NCBI GenBank assembly: GCA_023415935.1
Contig: JAEZIX010000052.1
Location: 1-6,336, forward strand
Reading direction: 5' to 3'
From: Cyanobacteria bacterium OH_CDB_20
GTDB taxonomy: Bacteria; Cyanobacteriota; Vampirovibrionia; Gastranaerophilales; Gastranaerophilaceae
Length of the DNA stretch: 6,336 bases
The position numbers were made by a program, and so were the translations under genes. The notes under the pieces are model-generated. The model was given only the letters and a program-made list of their open reading frames with translations, was not told where the DNA came from and did not search any database. How positions within the stretch are numbered: position 1 is the first letter of the stretch; each line of letters opens with the position of its first letter. Shown here in pieces: positions 1 to 5,762 of this stretch.

Positions 1-52
1 CAAAGTAAGACATAATCTCATAATATAAACTCTTTACAAAATCTGTAATCAT

Positions 53-80
53 TTGAAATAAATAGTTTCTCTGATAAAAT
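53..80 (+). promoter_or_regulatory. sigma70-type promoter of the PBP1A gene
   Basis: A -35 box TTGAAA (53-58) is followed after 16 bases by a -10 box TAAAAT (75-80). A TG dinucleotide at 72-73 makes this an extended -10 (TGnTAAAAT). Transcription would start near base 87, giving a leader of about 67 bases before the start codon at 154. The rest of the 153-base upstream stretch is AT-rich with no coding signal. The call comes from consensus matching only. Confidence 0.55.
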
Positions 81-153
81 ATGATTGCATAATACATTAT
101 TATATAAAAATAATTATGTCTGAACAATTTTGAATTAGAGGATAGAAAAAAAT

Positions 154-2232
154 ATGGTGACAAAGTTTAAAAATCCTAAAAAGAACAATCCATTTAAGAT
201 GTTGATTGTAATGGTTTTAGCAATTGCTCTTGCTTTTTTGGTAATACTTAAAGTTTATTTAAAATCGCTTCCTCCAATAGAGAATTTAGGTTCATTTAAA
301 CCAAATATCGTCACTAAAATATATTCTTCAGATGACGAAATAATTAAAACATTTACAGCATATCGCTTTGAAAAAGTTGATATAAAAGATGTACCAGACA
401 ATCTTAAAAAAGCAATTATAGCAACTGAAGATAAAAACTTTTACAGCCACGACGGATATGACTTATTCGGCTTGGTTCGTTCCTCTTTTGCAAATCTTAA
501 AGCAGGAAGAGTTGTGCAAGGTGCAAGTACAATAACTCAGCAGCTTGCAAGAATTTTGTTCTTATCAAATGAAAAAACTTTTGACAGAAAATTAAAAGAA
601 ATAATAATTTCTGCCCGTATTGAAAAAACAATTTCAAAAGATAAAATCCTTGAAATGTACTTAAATAATGTATATCTAGGTGCTGGCTCGTACGGCGTTG
701 CAGGGGCAGCTTCAATATATTTCAATAAACCTTTAAAAGACTTATCTCTTTCAGAATGCGCCCTTATTGCAGGCTTACCGCAAGCACCATCTGTGTATTC
801 TCCATTCAACAATCTTGATCTTGCAAAACAAAGACGTGCACAAGTTCTTACAAGAATGTATAAAATGCGCTACATAACAAAACAAGAATATAAACAAGCA
901 ATTGATGAACCGATAAAATTAAACTCAAATCCTGATATATATACTCTTAACAGAGCACCCTACTTCGTAGACTATGTTATGAACGAACTTGAAGCACTTG
1001 GATTTGATGAAACAGAAATTTCTCAAGGTGGCTACAAAGTTGTTACAACGCTAAATTACAAAGCTCAAAAAGCAGCGGAAGATGCAATAAAGAAAAATAT
1101 GACAGGCTGGGGACTAACAAAAGACCAGCAGCAAGCAGCAGTATTTTCGTTTTCTCCTATTTCAGGCGAAATAATAGCCTATGCGGGTGGAAAAGATTAT
1201 GGCAAGAGCCAATATGATAGAATTACGCACGCAATAAGACCTCCGGGTTCAGCGTTTAAACCTTTTGTATACACGGCAGCAGTACAAAAAGGCTGGATGC
1301 CAAGTGATATGATTGATGACACACCTATAAGAATAGGTGATTGGGCTCCTAAAAACTACGGCGGCAAATACAGAGGAAAAATTCCTCTATATAAAGCCCT
1401 TATGATTTCGTCAAACGTTGCGGCTGTAAGACTAATCCAAGATGTTGGAATTAGACCTGTTATAAATGTTGCACGAGCGCTCGGAATATCAACACCTCTA
1501 GAATATGACTACACTATTTCTCTTGGTTCAAACGGCGTGAAACTCTACGAAATGACAATAGCATACGGTGCATTTGCAAACGGAGGCTTCAGAGTAAAAC
1601 CTTACTCTGTCGAAAGAGTTGAAACATCAAGAGGCAAGATAGTTTATCAAGCACCAAAAACAAGAATAAACAAAGTTATAGATATGGGAACAGCTGCAAC
1701 TCTTACCTCAATGATGAAAGGTGTAATTACATCAGGAACAGGAAGAGCAGCAAGTATAGGAAAACCTGCAGCTGGTAAAACAGGAACAACTGACGATTGC
1801 AAAGATGCATGGTTTATCGGATTCACTCCTGATATCGTAACAGGCGTATGGGTCGGAAACGATGACAACAGTAAAGGACACCTTACAGGTGGTACCGTTC
1901 CTGCTCTAATCTGGAAAGATATGATGAAAGTAGCCACTGAAAAATATCCTGATTCTGACTTTGATTATCCTGATATGGGTGTTCCAGAAGCAAAAAGTAC
2001 GACACAAACTCAATCTGAAGAATCAACTGAAGAAACACCAACAGACACCACCGACAATGTTGATGAGACTGAAGGACAAGTGCAAGAACCGGTTCAAACA
2101 CAAACTCAACCAATACGAACAACAAATCCTTCAAGACAAACTCAACAAACAAACAATTTTAACGATATACCTACTCAAACACCAAAATCACAAGACGAGC
2201 AAAATCCAACAGCTCAAGGAAGATTTTATTAA
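154..2232 (+). CDS. Class A penicillin-binding protein (PBP1A type), bifunctional peptidoglycan synthase
   Basis: This 692-residue inner-membrane enzyme polymerises lipid II into glycan strands and cross-links the stem peptides in the periplasm. A short basic N-terminus and one membrane anchor (about 15-36) precede a GT51 glycosyltransferase domain (about 75-245). Its motif TEDKNFYSHD carries Glu92, GASTITQQLAR lies at 123-133, and RKLKE carries Glu149. The 57-residue gap between the two glutamates matches Glu114/Glu171 of Staphylococcus aureus PBP2. The transpeptidase domain (about 326-600) has all three penicillin-binding motifs: SxxK (Ser366-Lys369, in PGSAFKPF), SxN (Ser419-Asn421) and KTG (542-544). 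The protein is shorter than E. coli PBP1A and lacks room for a large inserted OB-type domain between the catalytic domains. Residues from about 610 to the end are a Q/T/E-rich, probably disordered tail. The ATG follows an AGAGGA ribosome site (137-142) by 11 bases. Class assignment is firm; the exact symbol (mrcA/ponA) is not. Confidence 0.97.
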   Translation: MVTKFKNPKKNNPFKMLIVMVLAIALAFLVILKVYLKSLPPIENLGSFKPNIVTKIYSSDDEIIKTFTAYRFEKVDIKDVPDNLKKAIIATEDKNFYSHDGYDLFGLVRSSFANLKAGRVVQGASTITQQLARILFLSNEKTFDRKLKEIIISARIEKTISKDKILEMYLNNVYLGAGSYGVAGAASIYFNKPLKDLSLSECALIAGLPQAPSVYSPFNNLDLAKQRRAQVLTRMYKMRYITKQEYKQAIDEPIKLNSNPDIYTLNRAPYFVDYVMNELEALGFDETEISQGGYKVVTTLNYKAQKAAEDAIKKNMTGWGLTKDQQQAAVFSFSPISGEIIAYAGGKDYGKSQYDRITHAIRPPGSAFKPFVYTAAVQKGWMPSDMIDDTPIRIGDWAPKNYGGKYRGKIPLYKALMISSNVAAVRLIQDVGIRPVINVARALGISTPLEYDYTISLGSNGVKLYEMTIAYGAFANGGFRVKPYSVERVETSRGKIVYQAPKTRINKVIDMGTAATLTSMMKGVITSGTGRAASIGKPAAGKTGTTDDCKDAWFIGFTPDIVTGVWVGNDDNSKGHLTGGTVPALIWKDMMKVATEKYPDSDFDYPDMGVPEAKSTTQTQSEESTEETPTDTTDNVDETEGQVQEPVQTQTQPIRTTNPSRQTQQTNNFNDIPTQTPKSQDEQNPTAQGRFY
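2004..2145 (+). repeat. Short repeats coding the Q/T-rich tail of the PBP1A protein
   Basis: The 10-mer ACAAACTCAA occurs three times exactly, at 2004-2013, 2100-2109 and 2136-2145, inside the 3' end of the penicillin-binding protein gene. It encodes Gln/Thr-rich runs such as TQTQ. This is low-complexity coding sequence that could expand or contract without breaking the catalytic domains; it is not a mobile repeat. Confidence 0.5.
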
Positions 2233-2233
2233 T

Positions 2234-2268
2234 AAAAAAAAAGAGAAGTTTAAAACTTCTCTTTTTTT
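2234..2268. terminator. Bidirectional intrinsic terminator between convergent genes
   Basis: An 8-bp stem, AGAGAAGT (2242-2249) pairing with ACTTCTCT (2255-2262), has a 5-base loop. It is preceded by nine A (2234-2242) and followed by a seven-T run (2262-2268), whose first base also closes the stem. On either strand this reads as hairpin plus U-tract, so it can end both the PBP1A transcript and the convergent bioD transcript. The bioD stop codon (complement of 2267-2269) overlaps the T-run, so on the minus strand the hairpin begins immediately after the stop. Confidence 0.85.
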
Positions 2269-2989
2269 ATAAACCTATATTTAACTTTGGAATCTTTATT
2301 CCAAATATTTTCTCCAAATCAATACTATTAAGCATACTATCAATTAATGCCGCCGGTTTAATCAAAGATGCAGAACCAAAATCTTTTACTATGCCGACAA
2401 CACTTACGTCAGAGTATTCTTCAATAAGTCTTGGTGCTGTTTTTATGGCAAGGTCATTTGTATTTTCAGGATATCTGTTAATAATGACCCCTGTAACTTT
2501 TAAACCTTTATCGACTGCATGGTTAATCGTAAGAAGGGTATGATTAATAGTTCCTAAATCAGGCCTTGCAACAATCAGAACAGGTAAATTAAGCATCTTT
2601 GCAACATCAGACATAATAAATTTAGGGTTTACAGGAACCATAATCCCGCCAGAGCCTTCGACAATAACTGTATCGCACTTTTTTCTTAAATTATTAAAAT
2701 CCTTAATCACAACATCCATATCAATATTGATGCCTTCAACTTCCGCCGCAATACAAGGCGCAGTAGGTGCTTTGAGCATATATGAGGCATGCGTTGCAAT
2801 ATATGGATCAATTTGTTTTACGAAAGCAAGATCAGGAGACTGAGTAAAACCGTTTTGTTCAATAGCTCCTGACTGAAATGGCTTCAAAACACCTGATTTG
2901 TAGCCCAAAGACTGCATCAATGTTGCAATACCAGCTGTTATTACTGTCTTTCCGACATCAGTATCTGTTCCTGTAACGAATAAATTCAT
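2267..2989 (-). CDS. bioD: ATP-dependent dethiobiotin synthetase
   Basis: BioD closes the ureido ring of dethiobiotin from 7,8-diaminopelargonate, CO2 and ATP, the penultimate step of biotin synthesis, in the cytoplasm. The 240-residue length is near the family norm (E. coli about 225). The P-loop GTDTDVGKT is at residues 7-15, close to E. coli GTDTEVGKT. KPFQSG at 36-41 gives the catalytic Lys36 region, APTAPCIAAEVEG at 74-86 matches the substrate-loop region, and VEGSGG (110-115) is the family's VEGAGG motif. The stretch RPDLGTINHTLLT (142-154) and Asn171 (VIINRY) fit the nucleotide-binding end. On the minus strand AGGAATGGA lies just upstream of the ATG and serves as the ribosome site. The gene has its own promoter, is divergent from the 188-residue secreted-protein gene, and has no other bio gene beside it, so it is probably transcribed alone. 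Confidence 0.96.
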   Translation of the reverse strand: MNLFVTGTDTDVGKTVITAGIATLMQSLGYKSGVLKPFQSGAIEQNGFTQSPDLAFVKQIDPYIATHASYMLKAPTAPCIAAEVEGINIDMDVVIKDFNNLRKKCDTVIVEGSGGIMVPVNPKFIMSDVAKMLNLPVLIVARPDLGTINHTLLTINHAVDKGLKVTGVIINRYPENTNDLAIKTAPRLIEEYSDVSVVGIVKDFGSASLIKPAALIDSMLNSIDLEKIFGIKIPKLNIGL

Positions 2990-3012
2990 AATTTTCCATT
3001 CCTATAGAGATG

Positions 3013-3042
3013 ATTATACTCTAAAAAATATTAAATCATCAA
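3013..3042 (-). promoter_or_regulatory. sigma70-type promoter of bioD
   Basis: Read on the minus strand, TTGATG (complement of 3037-3042) is followed after 18 bases by a perfect TATAAT (complement of 3013-3018). Transcription would start near 3006, leaving a leader of only about 17 bases before the bioD ATG. That leaves no room for a riboswitch. No BirA-type operator palindrome was recognised. Confidence 0.6.
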
Positions 3043-3062
3043 TAAATAATCTAAGAAAACCA

Positions 3063-3090
3063 TTGAAAAAGGAAAAAAATCCATTAAAAT
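3063..3090 (+). promoter_or_regulatory. Candidate promoter of the 188-residue secreted-protein gene
   Basis: TTGAAA (3063-3068) is followed after 16 bases by TAAAAT (3085-3090). The -10 box touches the first ATG (3091), so transcription would start near 3097, on the second of three in-frame ATGs. If real, the transcript is leaderless or nearly so. An alternative is a TATACT (3015-3020) with only a weak -35, which would give a leader of about 65 bases containing an AAGGA at 3069-3073. The sequence does not decide between them. Confidence 0.3.
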
Positions 3091-3657
3091 ATGAATATGA
3101 ATATGAAAAGAATTATAGTACTATTTTTAATAATAATCGGAACATTAACTTGTTTTTCTGAAAGGCTAAGAGCAGAAGAAAACATAACACCTGTAACAGT
3201 GTCAAAAGGCACTTTCATAAAATGTATATCTCCTACATTTTTGTCAACTGCAATTGCCGATACAGGGGATGAAGTTTTTTTCTTAAATGCTGATGATATG
3301 TACATCGGAGACAGAAATGTATTCCCTAAAAATACTAAATTTTATGGAATAATAACAGATGTAAAAGAGCCAATACAAGGCACAAACGCCTCAATGAAAG
3401 TTGAGATAAAAAAGTATATAACTCCTGAAGGTGAAGAACACGAAATTTCAGGACACATATACAGCAACGGAAATGATTACCTTGGAGGGGAATTAACAAA
3501 TCCTGCATATTATTCAAGAATGCCTCATTACACTCAAGGATGGAAATACGGCGTACTGCAATATTCCCCTACAAATGTAAGAGAAATGGGACTTCATACA
3601 ATGATTAGACCGGGAATAGAACTTCTTATAATGTTAGATGAAGATTTAAAAATATAA
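3091..3657 (+). CDS. Secreted protein of unknown function, possible VirB10/TrbI-like beta domain
   Basis: I do not recognise this 188-residue protein. A basic start and a hydrophobic stretch (about 8-22) form a signal peptide, with likely signal peptidase I cleavage after Ala28 (LRA|EE). Cys21 sits in TLTC, a poor lipobox, so lipidation is doubtful. The mature part is predicted mainly as beta strands. Residues 35-133 parallel residues 50-152 of the next gene's product: LS, GxxV, DxxY, a proline before a strand, G-x3-D, and the identically spaced ITPxGx4IS (110-120 here, 127-137 there). The C-terminus IRPGIELLIMLDEDLKI resembles that protein's TIPANSRIELQTDQPITV. The pattern recalls the C-terminal domain of VirB10/TrbI, but that is inference. 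Unlike its neighbour it has no glycine-zipper; an aromatic-rich stretch (139-160) is in its place. The first ATG has a poorly spaced AAGGA (17 bases), and ATGs at 3097 and 3103 are also in frame, so the exact start is uncertain. Confidence 0.8.
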   Translation: MNMNMKRIIVLFLIIIGTLTCFSERLRAEENITPVTVSKGTFIKCISPTFLSTAIADTGDEVFFLNADDMYIGDRNVFPKNTKFYGIITDVKEPIQGTNASMKVEIKKYITPEGEEHEISGHIYSNGNDYLGGELTNPAYYSRMPHYTQGWKYGVLQYSPTNVREMGLHTMIRPGIELLIMLDEDLKI

Positions 3658-3703
3658 TAAAAATGAACAAATTTAGATAAATTCCGTTTTACAAGTTAGA
3701 AAA

Positions 3704-3732
3704 TTGAAAATTCGAGTGAATAAATATATAAT
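3704..3732 (+). promoter_or_regulatory. Strong sigma70-type promoter of the glycine-zipper protein gene
   Basis: TTGAAA (3704-3709), a 17-base spacer, then a perfect TATAAT (3727-3732). Transcription would begin near 3739, giving a leader of about 40 bases that ends in a strong ribosome site. It lies in the 122-base gap after the 188-residue gene, in which no convincing terminator is seen, so read-through from upstream is also possible. This is the best-matching promoter in the window. Confidence 0.65.
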
Positions 3733-3779
3733 TGTATAAACTCGGATAGTGGCAAATGTAGCAATAAGGAGAAAACAAT

Positions 3780-4496
3780 ATGGATAAAAAGTCACTTGCA
3801 AGCTTGTTATTAATTGGCTCAATGTTAAGCAGCAACATAGCATATTCTGCTGCTAATTATTCAGCACAATCAAATCAGCCAAGCGGATACCAAACATCCA
3901 CACAATTACCACCGCTAAGAGGTAGTGTAACAATGGTACCGGCAAGAACTACATTTCAAGCACTTACAACAATGGAACTAAGTTCTGCAACATTGACTCT
4001 CGGGCAATCTGTAACAGTGGCGCTCGGCAGCGATTTTTATTATAATAATACACTAATTGCACCGGCTGGAAGCCAAGTTTCAGGCAACGTTGTTGACTTG
4101 AGAAAAGGCGGGCATGCGGGCAAAAACGGACAATTAAAAATAAGATTCACCAATATAATAACTCCATACGGGCAAATGATTCCGATATCAGCAGTGATAA
4201 AAACAGATGATGGCTCAGGCACCTTGTATGCAGCAACTGCAAAAGACACAGGGGTTGAGTACGCAAAAGATTTAGGAATTGGAGCAGGTGCAGGAGCTGT
4301 GCTTGGAACCGCAATGGGAGCTATGGCTGGTGGATCGGTAGGTCGTGGGGCTATATATGGAACAGCTCTTGGCGCAGGACTCGGACTTGGTAAATCCCTA
4401 TGGGATAAAGGCCAAGATGTAACTATACCAGCAAATTCGAGAATAGAATTACAAACTGATCAACCGATAACGGTAAGTTCTAGTTCTAAATATTAA
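3780..4496 (+). CDS. Secreted glycine-zipper protein with possible VirB10/TrbI-like beta domain
   Basis: Unrecognised 238-residue protein. It has a signal peptide (KK, hydrophobic 5-20, cleavage near AYS|AA or SAA|N at 23-25) and a short polar linker (26-48). A beta-rich domain (about 50-152) follows, containing LSSATLTLGQSV, DFYYNNTLIAPAGSQVSG and IITPYGQMIPIS. Residues 166-205 are a Gly/Ala-rich glycine zipper of repeated GxxxG-type steps (GAGAGAVLG, GTAMGAMAGG, GTALGAGLGLG), typical of membrane-inserting or oligomerising segments. A final strand, VTIPANSRIELQTDQPITV (214-232), follows. The order of beta core, hydrophobic helical insert, then (I)P-x3-I/L strand is like VirB10/TrbI C-terminal domains, where the insert is the outer-membrane antenna. 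Outer-membrane or periplasmic placement is inferred. The start is secure: AAGGAG (3766-3771) lies 8 bases before the ATG. It is 77 bases upstream of tonB and probably belongs to the same envelope locus. It looks like a tandem, diverged paralogue of the preceding gene. Confidence 0.85.
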   Translation: MDKKSLASLLLIGSMLSSNIAYSAANYSAQSNQPSGYQTSTQLPPLRGSVTMVPARTTFQALTTMELSSATLTLGQSVTVALGSDFYYNNTLIAPAGSQVSGNVVDLRKGGHAGKNGQLKIRFTNIITPYGQMIPISAVIKTDDGSGTLYAATAKDTGVEYAKDLGIGAGAGAVLGTAMGAMAGGSVGRGAIYGTALGAGLGLGKSLWDKGQDVTIPANSRIELQTDQPITVSSSSKY

Positions 4497-4510
4497 GTAA
4501 TGTAGGCGAT

Positions 4511-4539
4511 TTGTTTTAGCAAAACTTTTTTGTTAAAAT
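4511..4539 (+). promoter_or_regulatory. Weak candidate promoter ahead of tonB
   Basis: TTGTTT (4511-4516), 17 bases, TAAAAT (4534-4539), with transcription starting near 4546. A second possible pair, TTGTTA (4530-4535) and TAAAAT (4553-4558), is also spaced 17 bases but would start almost on the ribosome site. Both have imperfect -35 boxes in an AT-rich gap, so chance matches are likely. tonB may instead be read from the promoter at 3704. Confidence 0.3.
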
Positions 4540-4573
4540 AACGCTGAACAAATAAAATAGCACTTGGGGAAAT

Positions 4574-5734
4574 ATGTCATTACTTGGGAATAAATATGGC
4601 TATATAGAAGACGACGAGCAGGAAGAAGAAGGTTATACCCTCCCAGCTGTTTGTCGCGAAGAGCCGAAACATCTTACATTAAAAAAATCAATCGTACTAG
4701 CAACAATCCTTCACCCCGTTGTGGTTGGGATTGCTTGGCTTGTCGTATTTTTACTTGCACTCTGGGGAATCAATATTCTTACATATGAAAAACCGGAAAT
4801 GCAGCCTAAAGATATTGAATTCGTTCTTGTTAACAAAGAAGCAACTCCAATTAACAAGAATACTCCATTCCGCTCTGATAGAAATTCAAGAGCGGGGGGA
4901 ATTAATGACCCTAAAAGAAAAGTTTCGATGCCTGAAGCACCTGCGCCAGCTGCCAAAAAGTCAGCACCATCTACCCCTGCAAGCGCACCAAAACAACAAA
5001 AACAGGCACCAAAACAACCTGCAGCAAAACCTAAAACAACACAAAGACAAACTAATAGCCAGTCAAAACCGGCACCTGCAAAAAATCCTGTTGCAGAAAT
5101 TTTTGCACCTAGACCAACAGCAAAACCTACTGCTCCAAGAGTAACAAACAAACCAAAAGTTGACTTTGCTATACCTGTACCAAAAACTTCTATCCCTAGA
5201 GTAGCAGCCCCTTCGGGTGGACCTATTACAACAGAAGAAGGCGGTAAAGGAACAGGAGCAGGCTCTTCAGGTTCAGGCTCAGGCAAACCGGCTCCAAGTT
5301 TCTCTCCATCAGGAACAGGCTCAGGCTCTAGTTCAGGGCGTTTCTCGGGTTCACGTGGAGGAACGGGAACAGGCGGAAATGTTGGAAACCCAGGACCAGG
5401 AAATCCACATGGCGCACCTGGTATAGACGCGATAAAAGAACCTGACTTTGGACCTTATATGAGAGAGCTTCAAAGAAGAATAAAAATGAACTGGGATCCT
5501 CCAAAAGGAAATGAAAGTAAACGCGTAGTGCTTTTATTCACAATAAGCAGAGATGGAAGATTACTAAGCGTTAAAGTACATAAATCGTCAGGCTTGGCTG
5601 TAGCCGACAAAGCAGCAATATCAGCTGTACAATTAACAGCACCGTTTAAACCGCTTCCGCCTGAATTCAAAGGAAGCAGTGTAGATATCCAATTCACGTT
5701 TGATTACAACGTATTTGGGGCATCAAGATACTAA
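4574..5734 (+). CDS. tonB: TonB/TolA-family energy transducer
   Basis: This 386-residue inner-membrane protein spans the periplasm and passes proton-motive energy from an ExbB-ExbD type motor to outer-membrane partners. An acidic cytoplasmic N-terminus of about 38 residues (longer than in E. coli TonB) precedes one membrane helix (about 39-69). The helix contains His47, a candidate equivalent of the conserved TonB His20. Next come a Pro/Ala/Lys/Gln-rich periplasmic spacer (about 119-200), a Gly/Ser-rich stretch (about 214-283), and a C-terminal TonB_C/TonB_2 domain (about 290-381). That domain has YMRELQRRIKMNWDPP, then VVLLFTISRDGRLLSVKVHKSSG, AVADKAAISAV, and PFKPLPPEFKG followed by the last strand. 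These are hallmark family features. Its sequence is equally close to TolA C-termini of the same superfamily, so TonB versus TolA is unsettled. The ATG at 4574 is the first after an in-frame stop. GGGGA (4566-4570) is only 3 bases away, a cramped ribosome site. The gene is co-transcribed with the next one. Confidence 0.9.
   Translation: MSLLGNKYGYIEDDEQEEEGYTLPAVCREEPKHLTLKKSIVLATILHPVVVGIAWLVVFLLALWGINILTYEKPEMQPKDIEFVLVNKEATPINKNTPFRSDRNSRAGGINDPKRKVSMPEAPAPAAKKSAPSTPASAPKQQKQAPKQPAAKPKTTQRQTNSQSKPAPAKNPVAEIFAPRPTAKPTAPRVTNKPKVDFAIPVPKTSIPRVAAPSGGPITTEEGGKGTGAGSSGSGSGKPAPSFSPSGTGSGSSSGRFSGSRGGTGTGGNVGNPGPGNPHGAPGIDAIKEPDFGPYMRELQRRIKMNWDPPKGNESKRVVLLFTISRDGRLLSVKVHKSSGLAVADKAAISAVQLTAPFKPLPPEFKGSSVDIQFTFDYNVFGASRY
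5249..5329 (+). repeat. Near-identical 18-base repeats in the Gly/Ser linker of tonB
   Basis: Bases 5249-5266 and 5312-5329 match at 16 of 18 positions (GGAACAGG, two variable bases, CAGGCTCT), and shorter TCAGGCTC or TTCAGG units lie around them. They encode GTGAGS and GTGSGS inside the Gly/Ser-rich linker. This suggests that part of the linker grew by local duplication. Confidence 0.5.
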
Positions 5735-5762
5735 AAAATTAACAGAAAAAGAGGATAAAATT

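Noticed and set aside
1..153. Riboswitch or small RNA in the leader of the PBP1A gene
   Set aside because: The stretch is AT-rich with no stable paired elements or known aptamer motifs; only a promoter and a ribosome site can be supported.
1961..2272. Plus-strand open frame of 103 codons overlapping the end of the PBP1A gene
   Set aside because: It is a shadow frame through the Q/T-rich tail, giving a Lys/Gln/Asn-rich product with no motif, and it runs through the terminator.
3108..3153. Cys21 of the 188-residue protein as a lipoprotein attachment site
   Set aside because: The surrounding TLTC lacks the small residue (Ala/Gly/Ser) normally required before Cys, and a better signal peptidase I site follows at Ala28.
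3670..3683. Inverted repeat AATTTA-GA-TAAATT after the 188-residue gene
   Set aside because: It is made only of A-T pairs with a two-base loop and no T-run, so it is not a credible terminator or operator.
3091..4496. Type IV secretion or conjugation locus, because of the VirB10-like pattern
   Set aside because: No VirB4/VirB11 ATPase, relaxase, pilin or other transfer gene is present; the neighbours are tonB, exbB, bioD and a PBP.
4513..4531. Hairpin GTTTT-AGC-AAAAC followed by six T, possible terminator after the glycine-zipper gene
   Set aside because: The stem is only 5 bp with a single G-C pair, too weak for a confident intrinsic terminator in such AT-rich sequence.
4719..5144. Plus-strand open frame of 141 codons within tonB
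   Set aside because: It is a shadow frame over the tonB spacer, with no ribosome site and a repetitive His/Gln/Lys-rich product.
4711..5286. Long minus-strand open frame (191 codons) opposite tonB
   Set aside because: It is antisense to the Pro/Ala/Gly/Ser-rich linker, whose biased codons leave the reverse frame free of stops. The predicted protein is low-complexity and has no ribosome site or family motif.
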